This document shows, piece after piece, positions 43,268 through 52,519 of a stretch of 64,000 nucleotides of DNA. Positions within the stretch are counted from its first letter, which is position 1, and each line of letters starts with the position of its first letter. The DNA lies in contig JAUYKV010000067.1 in NCBI GenBank assembly GCA_030699825.1, forward strand, positions 1 through 64,000, written 5' to 3'. Position numbers and translations under genes: made by a program. The notes under the pieces are model-generated. The model had not been told where the DNA came from and made no database searches. It worked only from the letters and a program-made list of their open reading frames with translations. The stretch comes from Pseudomonas sp. (lineage in GTDB: Bacteria > Pseudomonadota > Gammaproteobacteria > Pseudomonadales > Pseudomonadaceae).

Positions 43268-44377
43268 TCAGACCAGGGTGGTCAGGGCGTCGCGGCTGAA
43301 CGGCAGGATGTCCTGCTCGCGGCCTTGGCGCACCTTGAGCGCCCAATCCGGGTCGACCAGCAGTGCGCGGCCCACGGCGACCAGATCGAACTCCTGGTTG
43401 TTCAGACGCTCCAGCAGATTTTCCAGGCTGGCCGGCTCGGCGACCTTGTCGGTGTTGACCATGAACTGCAGGAACTCGCCGTCCAGGCCGACGCTACCGA
43501 CGGTGATGGTCGGCTTGCCGGTGAGCTTGCGTGTCCAGCCGGCCAGGTTGAGATCCGAGCCTTCGAATTCAGGCTCCCAGAAACGCCGAGTCGAGCAATG
43601 GAAGATATCCACGCCGGCATCGCTGAGCGGCTTCAAGAAGGCTTCCAGGGCTTGCGGGGTTTCCACCAGGCGTGCGCTGTAGTCCTGCTGCTTCCACTGC
43701 GAGAAGCGGAAGATGATCGGGAAGTCCGGGCCGACCGCGGCGCGTACGGCCTGGATCAGTTCGATGGCGAAGCGCGAACGCTGGGCCAGATCGCCGCCGT
43801 ATTCGTCGCTGCGCTGGTTGCTGCCGGCCCAGAAGAACTGGTCGACCAGATAACCATGGGCGCCGTGGATTTCCACGCCGTCCATACCGATGCGCTGGGC
43901 ATCCTTGGCGGCCTGGGCGAAGGCGGCGATGACTTCCTGGATGTCGTCATGGGTCATGCCGTGGACCACGACATTGCCTTCCTTGATCTTCTCGCTCGGG
44001 CCATAGCCCGGCACGCTGGCGTCCGGTTCGGTGCCGAGTTTGCGCACATTACCCACGTGCCACAGCTGCGGGACTATCTTGCCGCCTTCGGCGTGTACCG
44101 CCTCGACCACTTTCTGCCAGCCGGCCAGGGCATCTTCGCCGTAGAAGCGCGGCACATTGGGGTAACCGTTGGCGGCCTTGTGACCGACGGTGGTGCCTTC
44201 GCTGACGATCAGACCGACACCGCCGGCGGCGCGGCGACGGTAGTATTCGATGACCTTGCTGTTGGGCACGCCGCCCGGCGAGAAGGAACGGGTCATGGGC
44301 GCCATCACTACGCGGGTCGGCAGCTCCAGCGCGCCCAGGCTGAAGGGTTGAAACAAGGCTTTTACCGGGTCGTTCAT
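43268..44377 (-). CDS. Old yellow enzyme-family NADH:flavin oxidoreductase
   Basis: A 369-residue FMN TIM-barrel ene-reductase. MAPMTRSFSPGG holds the FMN-contact Thr region, QLWHVGNVR and GVEIHGAHGYLVDQFFWAGSNQRSDEYGG carry the His/Asn-type ligand residues and the family's strongest signature, and VGRALLVDPDWALKV is the C-terminal phosphate site. It reduces activated C=C bonds of electrophiles. The adjacent TetR gene and shared GACCGGTC sites suggest NemR-like induction by electrophiles. The ATG is preceded by GAGGA. Confidence 0.9.
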   Translation of the reverse strand: MNDPVKALFQPFSLGALELPTRVVMAPMTRSFSPGGVPNSKVIEYYRRRAAGGVGLIVSEGTTVGHKAANGYPNVPRFYGEDALAGWQKVVEAVHAEGGKIVPQLWHVGNVRKLGTEPDASVPGYGPSEKIKEGNVVVHGMTHDDIQEVIAAFAQAAKDAQRIGMDGVEIHGAHGYLVDQFFWAGSNQRSDEYGGDLAQRSRFAIELIQAVRAAVGPDFPIIFRFSQWKQQDYSARLVETPQALEAFLKPLSDAGVDIFHCSTRRFWEPEFEGSDLNLAGWTRKLTGKPTITVGSVGLDGEFLQFMVNTDKVAEPASLENLLERLNNQEFDLVAVGRALLVDPDWALKVRQGREQDILPFSRDALTTLV

Positions 44378-44400
44378 CGTCGTTCCTCTGCCGGCCAGGT

Positions 44401-44408
44401 GACCGGTC
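44401..44408. promoter_or_regulatory. GACCGGTC operator upstream of the OYE gene
   Basis: TGACCGGTCGTCT, between the TetR and OYE genes, 24 bp from the OYE start. The identical 13-mer occurs upstream of the TetR gene at 45041-45053. It is a likely TetR-family binding site. Confidence 0.6.
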
Positions 44409-44433
44409 GTCTACTCAATAGCGTTTTAAAAAA

Positions 44434-45027
44434 TCAGGCGCGCAGCAACAGCTGCAGTCGCTGCATGAAGTCTGCGAGGGCGCGGGTGTTGTTCGCCACT
44501 TTCAGGCGCGTCAGCGCGCCCTGCCAGGCGCTGGTGATAAAGCTCGCCAGGCTGCGGCAATCCTCATCGGCGGCCAACTCACCCACAGCCTGCGCCTGCT
44601 CCAGGCAGGCCTGCAGGATGTCCGCCGAGCGCTGCAAGATGGCGTCGATCTCGGCGCCCAGAGTGGGCGACAGCTCGGCCATTTCGAAACTCAGGCTGCC
44701 GATAAAGCAGTGGTACTCGAGCTTTTCCTGGCGGGCGAAGTGCTCCACCAGCTCGCCGTAGTAACCGACGATGCGCGCCCGCGGGCTCAGCGCCGGGTTT
44801 TCCAGCGCCTGGGCATAACGCTGCAAACGCGGGCCATAGACCTGCTGCAGGGCCTGCAGGGCGAACTCTTCCTTACTGGCGAAGTAGTGGTAGAAGGAGC
44901 CCTTGGGTACACCGGCGGCCTGCACGATCTCCTGCACGCCAGCGCCGTGATAACCGCGACGGGTCATCACCTCGGCGCCTTTGGCGAGGATCAGGTCACG
45001 TTTGTCGAGTCGTTGGTTGGCGTTCAT
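44434..45027 (-). CDS. TetR-family repressor (NemR-like)
   Basis: A 197-residue TetR regulator: KRDLILAKGAEVMTRRGYHG and VQEIVQAAGVPKGSFYHYFA form the HTH (about 9-55), and the C-terminal domain has cysteines near residues 113, 142 and 156 (YHCFIGS, ACLEQAQ, EDCRSL) that could sense electrophiles. It lies upstream of the OYE gene on the same strand, 56 bp apart, each preceded by a GACCGGTC site, a typical autoregulated pair. Confidence 0.87.
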   Translation of the reverse strand: MNANQRLDKRDLILAKGAEVMTRRGYHGAGVQEIVQAAGVPKGSFYHYFASKEEFALQALQQVYGPRLQRYAQALENPALSPRARIVGYYGELVEHFARQEKLEYHCFIGSLSFEMAELSPTLGAEIDAILQRSADILQACLEQAQAVGELAADEDCRSLASFITSAWQGALTRLKVANNTRALADFMQRLQLLLRA

Positions 45028-45041
45028 GCCGGCAAGGATAT

Positions 45042-45049
45042 GACCGGTC
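45042..45049. promoter_or_regulatory. GACCGGTC operator upstream of the TetR gene
   Basis: TGACCGGTCGTCT, 14 bp before the repressor's start codon. It repeats the site found before the OYE gene, supporting autoregulation. Confidence 0.6.
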
Positions 45050-45117
45050 GTCTCGCCCCGCCCAGCACTATAGATTTGCGTGATAAGCGCTTACAAGGAA
45101 GGAAAAAGGGGCAGTCT

Positions 45118-45196
45118 GTAGCCCGGATAAGCCGCGGGACGCGGTGCAATCCGGGAGAACGCAATCCCGGATTGCGCCGGGGCTTATCCAGGCTAC
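45118..45196. repeat. Long inverted repeat, family A copy 3
   Basis: GTAGCCCGGATAAGCCGCGG...GCAATCCGGG...CCCGGATTGCGCC...GCTTATCCAGGCTAC. Same arms as at 22294 and 31486. A short tandem GAAGCTTCAAGCTTCAAGCT lies just to its right (45203-45226). Confidence 0.75.
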
Positions 45197-45225
45197 GAGG
45201 CTTGAAGCTTCAAGCTTCAAGCTTT

Positions 45226-45708
45226 TCAGCTCAGGGCTTTTTCGATGGCCTGGATCAATGCCGGGTCATCCGGTGCGGTACGCGGCGAGAAACGCGCCAA
45301 TACCCGACCGTCCTGGCCGACCAGGAATTTCTCGAAATTCCAGGTGATGTCGCCGGGAAACTCCGCGCCCTCGCCCGCCAGCAGGCGATACAGCGGATGA
45401 CGATCATGGCCGTTGACCTCGATCTTGCTGCCCAGGGGAAAGGTCACCCCGTAGTTCAGGCTGCAAAATTCGCGAATGGCCTCTTCACTATCAGGCTCCT
45501 GCTCGGCGAACTGGTTGCACGGCAGACCAAGCACGGTAAACCCTTGCGCATGATATTGCTGATGGAGTTTTTCCAGCCCTGCGTACTGCGGAGTCAGGCC
45601 GCACTTGGAGGCGACGTTGACCACCAGCACAACCTGCCCTTTGAATGGTGCCAGCGGCAGTTCTTGGCCATCCAGCGCACGCAGATTGAGGTCGTGAAAA
45701 GCACTCAT
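45226..45708 (-). CDS. Glutathione peroxidase-family thiol peroxidase
   Basis: A 160-residue thioredoxin-fold peroxidase. NVASKCGLTPQY holds the peroxidatic Cys (a Cys, not Sec), LPCNQFAEQEP the second family motif with its Gln, and TWNFEKFLV the Trp/Asn of the catalytic tetrad. Most bacterial members use thioredoxin rather than glutathione. AAGGAG precedes the start. Confidence 0.92.
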   Translation of the reverse strand: MSAFHDLNLRALDGQELPLAPFKGQVVLVVNVASKCGLTPQYAGLEKLHQQYHAQGFTVLGLPCNQFAEQEPDSEEAIREFCSLNYGVTFPLGSKIEVNGHDRHPLYRLLAGEGAEFPGDITWNFEKFLVGQDGRVLARFSPRTAPDDPALIQAIEKALS

Positions 45709-45748
45709 GACTAGCTCCTTGAGAACGCGTCAAATTACCCACAAAGGA

Positions 45749-45784
45749 CAAAAAAGGCGCCTCTCTGAAGGCGCCTTTATTGTT
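45749..45784 (-). terminator. Terminator downstream of the SlyD gene (minus strand)
   Basis: AAAGGCGCC/GGCGCCTTT nine-bp stem followed by a T-run on the minus strand, about 95 bp past the slyD stop and upstream of the peroxidase. Confidence 0.75.
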
Positions 45785-45878
45785 TAACTCAGCTTAGCAG
45801 CCGGCGGCACAGTTGCTACGACCATAAGTCGTTTTCAGCACCCGGCCAGAACCTGATTCACGGCATCACGGCCGTGGA

Positions 45879-46364
45879 TCAGTGCTGGTGACCACCTTCG
45901 CCATGCACGTGGCCATGAGCAACTTCTTCCTCACTGGCGTCACGCACTTCGACCACTTTGACCTTGAAGTTCAGGCGCTGACCGGCCAGGGGGTGGTTGC
46001 CGTCGACGATAACGTCGTCGCCGTCGAGGTCACGAACGGTGACGATCTGCATGCTGCCGTCCGGGCCGGAGGCGTGGAACTGCATGCCGACTTCCAGTTC
46101 GTCGACGCCTTCGAACATCGAACGGTTGAGGGTGGCGACCAATTCGGCGCTGTATTCGCCGTAGGCCTCTTCCGGCTCGACGGAAACGTCGAGCTCATCA
46201 CCGGCCTGCTTGCCGAGCAGGGCTTTTTCCAGGCCGGCGATGATGTTGCCGGCGCCTTGCAGGTAAACCAGCGGCGCGCCGCCAGCGGAGCTATCGATCA
46301 CCTCACCGGCATCGTTGGTCAGGGTATAGTCGATAGAGACGGCCTTATTGGGGGCGATCAGCAT
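45879..46364 (-). CDS. slyD: FKBP-type peptidyl-prolyl isomerase SlyD
   Basis: A 161-residue cis-trans prolyl isomerase and chaperone. The FKBP half-domains VSIDYTLTNDAGEVIDSS and GNIIAGLEKALLGKQAGDEL flank the IF insert (about 70-125), with the SlyD motif EPEEAYGEYSAELV. The C-terminus is a short His-rich tail (HGHVHGEGGHQH), smaller than in E. coli, suggesting nickel/zinc binding. The start was set at MLIAPNKAVSI; the longer frame is unrelated. Confidence 0.88.
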   Translation of the reverse strand: MLIAPNKAVSIDYTLTNDAGEVIDSSAGGAPLVYLQGAGNIIAGLEKALLGKQAGDELDVSVEPEEAYGEYSAELVATLNRSMFEGVDELEVGMQFHASGPDGSMQIVTVRDLDGDDVIVDGNHPLAGQRLNFKVKVVEVRDASEEEVAHGHVHGEGGHQH

Positions 46365-46449
46365 GGGGCGAGACCTTTTGCAGAGAAATAAAGAACGTAC
46401 AAGTCTAACCAAGGGTGCGCGCGAAAGCGACCCGAGGCCTGATAAACGG

Positions 46450-46671
46450 ATGCAAAGCGCCAACTCCAAAGTCCTTGATTTGCGTCAGGACGAAGAACAG
46501 CACTGGGTTGCAGTATTGTCCTGCGGTCATACTCAACACCTGCGCCATCAACCGCCCTGGCAAAACCGCTACTGGCTCCTCGACCCGCAACAACGCAATG
46601 CGAAAATCGGCCAACCGTTCGTCTGCGGCTGGTGCGCGGCAGCGGCCGAGCCCATGCACAACGACTCCTAA
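46450..46671 (+). CDS. DUF3565-family small protein
   Basis: A 73-residue protein with HWVAVLSCGHTQHLRHQPPW and FVCGWC, the Cys/His pattern of DUF3565, probably a zinc-binding fold. Its start at MQSANSKVL fits the family, and the region upstream belongs to the divergent slyD promoter. It ends 22 bp before ackA and may be cotranscribed. Confidence 0.82.
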   Translation: MQSANSKVLDLRQDEEQHWVAVLSCGHTQHLRHQPPWQNRYWLLDPQQRNAKIGQPFVCGWCAAAAEPMHNDS

Positions 46672-46693
46672 TCAGACACACAAGGAAGGCTAG

Positions 46694-47881
46694 ATGCCGG
46701 CACGCAATATTCTGGTAATCAACTGCGGCAGCTCGTCGATCAAATTTGCCCTGGTCAATGAAGCCCACTCGCAATTCACCCTCAGCGGCCTGGCCGAACG
46801 CCTCGGCAGCCACGATGCGGTGCTGCACTGGCAGCGCGGCGGCGAGAAGGACAGCCTGATGATCCCCAATGGCGATCACCGCGCAGCCCTCGCCCAATTA
46901 TTGCCGCTGGTACAGGCTGCCGCCGGCGGCAAGCTGCACGGCATCGGCCATCGCGTGGTGCATGGCGGCGAGCATTTCACCGCGGCCAGCCGCCTGGATG
47001 AAGCCACCCTGCACGCCATTCGCGCCACGGCACCGCTGGCGCCGCTGCACAATCCGGCCAATCTGCAGGGCATTGAGGCGGCGATCAAGCTGTACCCCAA
47101 CCTGACCCAGGTGGCGGTGTTCGATACCGCCTTCCACCAGACCCTGCCCGAGCATGCCTTTCGCTATGCGCTGCCGGACAGCCTCTACCGCGAGCACGGT
47201 GTGCGTCGTTACGGCTTCCACGGCACCAGCCACCGCTACGTCAGCCACCGCGCGGCGGAGCTGGCCGGCCTGTCGGTCGGCGACAGCAGCTGGCTGGTGG
47301 CGCACCTGGGCAACGGCTGTTCGACCTGCGCCATCGTCAACGGCCAGAGCCGCGACACAAGCATGGGCCTGACCCCGCTGGAAGGCCTGGTGATGGGCAC
47401 CCGCAGCGGCGATGTCGACCCCAACCTGCACAGCCACCTGGCGCGCACCCTGGGCTGGAGCCTGGAGCGCATCGACCAGTTGCTGAACAAGGAAAGCGGC
47501 CTGCTCGGCCTTTCCGGGCTGTCCAACGACATGCGCAGCCTTGAGCAGGCCCGCGAACAGGGCCATGCTGGCGCCACCCTGGCCATCGAGGTGTTCTGCT
47601 ACCGCCTGGCCAAATCGCTCGCGGCCATGAGCTGCGCCCTTCCGCAGCTGGACGGGCTGATATTCACCGGCGGCATCGGCGAGAACTCGCCCCTGATCCG
47701 CAGCAAGACCGTGGCTCACCTCACACTGCTCAACCTGGCCCTGGACAAGGAGGCCAACGCCCGCACCATTCGCGGCGTTGCTGGCTCGATCCAGGCCTAT
47801 GGCCACCCGCGCGTGCTGGTGGTGCCGACCAACGAAGAACGCCAGATCGCCCTCGACACCCTGGCCCTGCTCAACGCCTGA
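46694..47881 (+). CDS. ackA: Acetate kinase
   Basis: A 395-residue ASKHA-fold kinase that interconverts acetate and acetyl-phosphate with [16 protein letters not shown] is the N-terminal phosphate loop, [10 protein letters not shown] and [11 protein letters not shown] carry substrate residues, VAHLGNGCS and [13 protein letters not shown] the nucleotide site. AAGGA precedes the ATG. pta follows after 19 bp. Confidence 0.95.
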   Translation: MPARNILVINCGSSSIKFALVNEAHSQFTLSGLAERLGSHDAVLHWQRGGEKDSLMIPNGDHRAALAQLLPLVQAAAGGKLHGIGHRVVHGGEHFTAASRLDEATLHAIRATAPLAPLHNPANLQGIEAAIKLYPNLTQVAVFDTAFHQTLPEHAFRYALPDSLYREHGVRRYGFHGTSHRYVSHRAAELAGLSVGDSSWLVAHLGNGCSTCAIVNGQSRDTSMGLTPLEGLVMGTRSGDVDPNLHSHLARTLGWSLERIDQLLNKESGLLGLSGLSNDMRSLEQAREQGHAGATLAIEVFCYRLAKSLAAMSCALPQLDGLIFTGGIGENSPLIRSKTVAHLTLLNLALDKEANARTIRGVAGSIQAYGHPRVLVVPTNEERQIALDTLALLNA

Positions 47882-47900
47882 GCGCCCCACCGGAGACAAC

Positions 47901-49994
47901 ATGCACACCTTCTTTATCTCGCCCACCGGTTTCGGCGTCGGCCTTACCTCCATCAGCCTCGGCCTGGTTGGCGGCCTGGAGCGCGCCGGCCTCAAGGTCG
48001 GTTTCTTCAAGCCGATCGCCCAACCCCATCAGGGCGACGACGGCCCGGAGCGTTCCAGCGAACTGATCGCCCGTACCCACGGCCTGCACTCGCCCAGACC
48101 GCTGGCCCTGGCGCATGTCGAGCGCATGCTCGGCGACGGCCAACTGGATGAGTTGCTCGAAGAAATCATCAGCCTGTACCACCAGGCCGCCGCCGGCAAA
48201 GACGTGATCATCGTCGAAGGCATGGTGCCGACCCGCCAGGCCAGTTATGCGGCGCGGGTCAACTTCCACCTGGCCAAGAGCCTGGATGCCGAGGTGATTC
48301 TGGTCTCGGCACCGGAGCAGGAAAGCCTGAGCGAACTGTGCGACCGGGTGGAAATCCAGGCGCAGCTGTTCGGTGGCCCGCGAGACCCGAAAGTGCTCGG
48401 CGTGATCATCAACAAGGTGCGCAGCGAAGATGGCGTCGCAGCCTTCTGCGCGCGCCTGATGGAGCACTCGCCGCTGCTCAAGAGCGAAGACTTCCGCCTG
48501 CTCGGCTGCATCCCCTGGCAGGACGAACTCAACGCCCCGCGCACCCGCGACATCGCCGACCTGCTCGGCGCGCGCGTGCTCAATGCCGGCGAGTACGAGC
48601 AACGGCGCATGCTCAGGATCATGCTCTGCGCCCGCGCCGTGGCCAACACCGTGCAACTGCTCAAACCCGGCACCCTGGTGGTGACCCCCGGCGATCGCGA
48701 CGACATCATCCTCGCCGCCAGCCTGGCGGCCATGAACGGCATGCCGCTGGCCGGTTTGTTGCTGTGCAGCGACTTCGTCCCCGACCCGCGGATCATGGAA
48801 CTGTGCCGTGGCGCGCTGCAAAGTGGCCTGCCGGTGATGACGGTACGCACCGGTTCCTACGACACCGCCACCGACCTCAACCGGTTGAACAAGGAAATCC
48901 CGGTGGATGACAAGGAGCGCGCGCAGAAGGTCGCCGACTTCGTCGCCAGCCATGTCGACCACGACTGGCTACGCACCCGCTGCGGCACCCCGCGGGAACT
49001 GCGCCTGTCGCCCTCGGCATTTCGCTATCAATTGGTCCAGCGGGCCAAGGCTGCGGACAAGCGCATCGTCCTGCCGGAAGGCAGCGAACCGCGCACGATC
49101 AAGGCGGCCGCTATCTGTCAGGCGCGCGGCATCGCCCGCTGCGTGCTGCTGGCCAAACCGGAAGAGGTTCACGCCGTGGCCCAGGCCCAGGGTATCGAGC
49201 TGCCGGCGGGGCTGGAAATCCTCGATCCGGATCTGATCCGCGAGCGCTACGTCGAGCCCATGATCGAACTGCGCAAGGGCAAGGGCCTCAACGCGCCCAT
49301 GGCCTTGGCGCAACTGGAAGACAACGTGGTGCTCGGCACCATGATGCTGGCCCTGGACGAGGTCGACGGCCTGGTTTCCGGCGCCATCCACACCACCGCC
49401 AACACCATTCGCCCGGCCTTGCAGCTGATCAAGACCGCGCCGGGCTACAACCTGGTGTCCTCGGTATTTTTCATGCTGCTGCCGGATCAGGTCCTGGTCT
49501 ACGGCGATTGTGCGGTCAACCCGGATCCGACTGCGGCGCAGCTGGCGGAGATCGCCGTGCAGAGCGCCGCCTCGGCCACGGCATTCGGCATAGAGCCGCG
49601 GGTGGCCATGCTCAGCTACTCCACCGGCGACTCGGGTACCGGCGAGGAAGTCGAGAAAGTCCGCGAGGCCACGCGTCTGGCCAAGCTGATAAACCCGGAC
49701 CTGCTGCTCGACGGCCCCCTGCAATACGACGCCGCCGCGATCGCCAGCGTCGGCCGGCAGAAGGCGCCGAACAGCCCGGTGGCCGGCCGCGCCACGGTCT
49801 TCGTATTCCCCGATCTGAACACCGGCAACACCACCTACAAGGCGGTCCAGCGCAGCGCCGACTGCGTCAGCGTCGGCCCCATGCTGCAAGGCCTGCGCAA
49901 GCCGGTCAACGACCTGTCGCGCGGCGCGCTGGTCGACGACATCGTCTATACCATCGCCCTGACCGCCATCCAGGCAGTCAACCTGCCGCAGTAG
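47901..49994 (+). CDS. pta: Phosphate acetyltransferase (long form)
   Basis: A 697-residue enzyme converting acetyl-CoA and phosphate to acetyl-phosphate. It has the long architecture: N-terminal dethiobiotin-synthase-like domain (FFISPTGFGVGLTSISLGLV), a DRTGG-type middle domain (TLVVTPGDRDDIILAASLAA) and the catalytic domain from about 375 (RIVLPEGSEPRTIKAA, VSGAIHTTANTIRPALQ, SYSTGDSGTGEEVEKVREAT, PVAGRATVFVFPDLNTGN). The P-loop of the N-terminal domain lacks the classical GKT, as is usual for Pta. ackA-pta is a single unit. Confidence 0.95.
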   Translation: MHTFFISPTGFGVGLTSISLGLVGGLERAGLKVGFFKPIAQPHQGDDGPERSSELIARTHGLHSPRPLALAHVERMLGDGQLDELLEEIISLYHQAAAGKDVIIVEGMVPTRQASYAARVNFHLAKSLDAEVILVSAPEQESLSELCDRVEIQAQLFGGPRDPKVLGVIINKVRSEDGVAAFCARLMEHSPLLKSEDFRLLGCIPWQDELNAPRTRDIADLLGARVLNAGEYEQRRMLRIMLCARAVANTVQLLKPGTLVVTPGDRDDIILAASLAAMNGMPLAGLLLCSDFVPDPRIMELCRGALQSGLPVMTVRTGSYDTATDLNRLNKEIPVDDKERAQKVADFVASHVDHDWLRTRCGTPRELRLSPSAFRYQLVQRAKAADKRIVLPEGSEPRTIKAAAICQARGIARCVLLAKPEEVHAVAQAQGIELPAGLEILDPDLIRERYVEPMIELRKGKGLNAPMALAQLEDNVVLGTMMLALDEVDGLVSGAIHTTANTIRPALQLIKTAPGYNLVSSVFFMLLPDQVLVYGDCAVNPDPTAAQLAEIAVQSAASATAFGIEPRVAMLSYSTGDSGTGEEVEKVREATRLAKLINPDLLLDGPLQYDAAAIASVGRQKAPNSPVAGRATVFVFPDLNTGNTTYKAVQRSADCVSVGPMLQGLRKPVNDLSRGALVDDIVYTIALTAIQAVNLPQ

Positions 49995-50008
49995 CCATGC
50001 CCATACGG

Positions 50009-50153
50009 AGGGGGTTAGCGACGTCGCCATCACCCGGCGGCGCAGCTCTCGCCGCCGCGTAACCCACCGTGCCTGTTCCATGGTGGGTTACGGCGGGCAA
50101 TATCCGCCTGCATACCCGCACCTATGACGTGTTAACCCGTCCTACGGGCTGTC
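50009..50153. repeat. Inverted intergenic repeat, family B relative
   Basis: GCGTAACCCACCGTG and CATGGTGGGTTACGGCGGG pair, and TTAACCCGTCCTACGGG closes the unit, like the arms at 30253-30426. The rest of the 527-bp gap (to 50521) has no gene and should contain the chemotaxis operon promoter. Confidence 0.6.
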
Positions 50154-50521
50154 ATCAGCTTGTCATGCCCGGCCGGCATAAAACGCTTAGAGTTTGTGCA
50201 GCTCTTGAGCGCCGTTGCGAGCGTTTTTCACAAACACGTTGTCGTCCCAGCCTCTGAGTCCACGCCATGTTTTCGCTGCGCAGTTTGCTCGCCCGCCTCC
50301 TCCCGCACACCTTGTGCAGACCAGCCGGTCATTTCCGATTCGACTGTGTTGACGCGCAACTTGCCGAATGAAAACACACTGCTACTCTCCCTTGAACACG
50401 GAAACTGAACAGTCAGATGGCGACCCTCTTCCGTCGTCTTTTGCAGCGACCGGATGGACGCTGGTCTGTCTCAATGCCGTAAATGACTGTCTTGTTGCCC
50501 CACTCGATCAGGGACGATCCC

Positions 50522-51745
50522 ATGTCTGCCCATGAGCGTCAGCGCAATCTCGTACCGACCCGCACCCCTCTTGCCCTGGCGGTGCCTCCCCTGGCTACCG
50601 CCGCCTTGGCTAGCGCCCTGTTCGTGACCCTGAACGGCAGCCAGCCAGCCTCCATCATGGCCGCCCTGCTCCTGCTCACCTGTGGCGCCGGTGCCGGGAC
50701 CTGGGTTGTCCGCCGTCACCGCAGCCTGCTCGACCAGGCATTGAGCCAGGCGCTGACCGCCGCCCAACTGCAGCACCAGACCTCCAGCGCCGAGGCTAGC
50801 GCCAACGGCCTGCAGGCGGTGTGCCTGGAGGCGGTTCCGATCTGGGCCAAACAGGTGGAAAGCTCGCGTAGCCAGACCGAGCAGGCCATAGTCGCCCTGA
50901 GCGAGCGCTTCGCCGGCATCTACAGCAAGCTGGCAGAAGCCGTGCAGACCTCGCAACAGGCCGCCGGCAACCTGGCTGGCGGGATACAAGACGGCGCCCT
51001 GGTGGTGCTGGCGCAAAGCGAAAGCGAACTCACCCGGGTGATCGATTCGCTCAAGGCCACGCAGCTCAGCCGCGACGAGATGCTCGAACAGGTGCGCAAC
51101 CTGACCGGTTATACCGGCGAGCTGCTGAGCATGGCCAAGGAAGTCGCGGCGATTGCCGCGCAAACCAACCTGCTGGCGCTCAATGCCGCCATCGAGGCCG
51201 CCCGTGCCGGCGAAGCCGGGCGTGGCTTCGCCGTGGTGGCCGATGCCGTGCGCACCCTGTCGAGCCTCTCCAGTGACACCGGCAAGAAAATGTCCGCCAC
51301 CGTGGACATAATCAATGCTGCCATCACCCGACTGGTTGAGGTGGCGGACAACAGCGCAGAGCACGACAACCAATCGGTCGCCAGCTCCGAAGCCAGCATC
51401 CAGCAGGTACTGGATCGTTTCCAGGGCATCACTCAACGCCTATCCAGCTCAACCGAACTGCTGCAGCAAGAGAGCGTCGGCATTCAGAGCGAAATCAGCG
51501 AGGTGCTGGTCGCCCTGCAGTTCCAGGATCGCGTCAGCCAGATCCTCGCCCATGTGCGCAACAACATGGAAGCCCTGCACGGGCACCTGCAGCAATATCG
51601 GCACAACCCGGAGCAATTGCTGCGGATCGATGCCCAGGCCTGGCTGGCGGAGATGGAACTGACTTATGCCACCGATGAGCAACGACAAATCCACCATGGC
51701 GGCGCATCCGGCTCGGCCAGGGAAGCGGAAATCACCTTCTTCTAG
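50522..51745 (+). CDS. Methyl-accepting chemotaxis protein without periplasmic sensor
   Basis: A 407-residue MCP. Two close hydrophobic segments (about 20-40 and 45-62) leave almost no periplasmic domain; a long cytoplasmic coiled coil follows. The signalling hairpin is [20 protein letters not shown] with [20 protein letters not shown]. It ends in EITFF. It may respond to an intracellular or membrane cue. Its coding start follows GGGA. First gene of the Che cluster. Confidence 0.85.
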   Translation: MSAHERQRNLVPTRTPLALAVPPLATAALASALFVTLNGSQPASIMAALLLLTCGAGAGTWVVRRHRSLLDQALSQALTAAQLQHQTSSAEASANGLQAVCLEAVPIWAKQVESSRSQTEQAIVALSERFAGIYSKLAEAVQTSQQAAGNLAGGIQDGALVVLAQSESELTRVIDSLKATQLSRDEMLEQVRNLTGYTGELLSMAKEVAAIAAQTNLLALNAAIEAARAGEAGRGFAVVADAVRTLSSLSSDTGKKMSATVDIINAAITRLVEVADNSAEHDNQSVASSEASIQQVLDRFQGITQRLSSSTELLQQESVGIQSEISEVLVALQFQDRVSQILAHVRNNMEALHGHLQQYRHNPEQLLRIDAQAWLAEMELTYATDEQRQIHHGGASGSAREAEITFF

Positions 51746-51780
51746 AACGCTCTTCAGTAAGGGAACAACAGGAGAACAGC

Positions 51781-52149
51781 ATGGCTAAAACCGTAATGGT
51801 CGTCGACGACTCCAGCAGCGTGCGACAGGTGGTCAGCATCGCCCTCAAGGGCGCCGGCTACGAGGTGATCGAGGCCAGCGATGGCAAGGATGCGCTGGTC
51901 AAGCTGACCGGGCAGAAGGTCCATCTGATGATCAGCGACGTCAACATGCCGAACATGGATGGCATCACCTTCGTCAAGGAGGTGAAGAAGCTGGCCAACT
52001 ACAAATTCACCCCGATCATCATGCTCACCACCGAGTCCCAGGAGGCAAAAAAACAGGAAGGTCAGGCGGCCGGGGCTAAGGCCTGGGTGGTCAAACCCTT
52101 CCAGCCGGCGCAGATGCTGGCCGCCGTGGCCAAACTGATCCTGCCTTAA
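51781..52149 (+). CDS. cheY: Chemotaxis response regulator CheY
   Basis: A 122-residue single receiver domain. Acidic pocket VVDDSS, phospho-acceptor Asp53 in MISDVNMPNMDG, Thr in MLTTES and Lys in VVKPFQPAQ are all present. AGGAG upstream. It is 35 bp after the MCP and 20 bp before the STAS gene. Confidence 0.92.
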   Translation: MAKTVMVVDDSSSVRQVVSIALKGAGYEVIEASDGKDALVKLTGQKVHLMISDVNMPNMDGITFVKEVKKLANYKFTPIIMLTTESQEAKKQEGQAAGAKAWVVKPFQPAQMLAAVAKLILP

Positions 52150-52169
52150 GCAGCACTCGGAGTGCCGGA

Positions 52170-52496
52170 ATGACGATCCGCGTCGAAAGCAAGAATGGCA
52201 TGACCCTGCTGCATATCGAAGGCGAGCTGAGCATCTACACCGCCGCCGAACTCAAGTCGCAGCTGCTGCCGCACCTGGCCCGAGCGGGCGAGTTGGAAAT
52301 CGACCTGTCCCGTGTCAGCGAACTGGACGGTGCCGGGTTGCAATTGCTGCTCCTGGCCAAGCGCGAAGCCGCGCACGGCGGTGCCACCTTGCGCCTGGCC
52401 CGGCACAGCCCGGCCGTGCTCGAGGTGTTCGACCTGTGCAACCTGGCCGCCTACTTTGGCGACCCCCTGGTGATATCCAACTCGACCAGCAACTGA
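52170..52496 (+). CDS. STAS-domain protein in the chemotaxis operon
   Basis: A 108-residue STAS (anti-anti-sigma-like) domain: TLLHIEGELSIYTAAELKSQ and LEIDLSRVSELDGAGLQLL. In anti-sigma antagonists a Ser/Thr at the start of this helix is phosphorylated; here the corresponding residue reads D-G-A-G, lacking the usual Ser. It may be a scaffold rather than a phospho-switch. A STAS gene between cheY and cheA is an unusual but recurring arrangement in some Che2-like clusters. Confidence 0.85.
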   Translation: MTIRVESKNGMTLLHIEGELSIYTAAELKSQLLPHLARAGELEIDLSRVSELDGAGLQLLLLAKREAAHGGATLRLARHSPAVLEVFDLCNLAAYFGDPLVISNSTSN

Positions 52497-52519
52497 CAGC
52501 TCAGCAAAAGGATTTCGCC

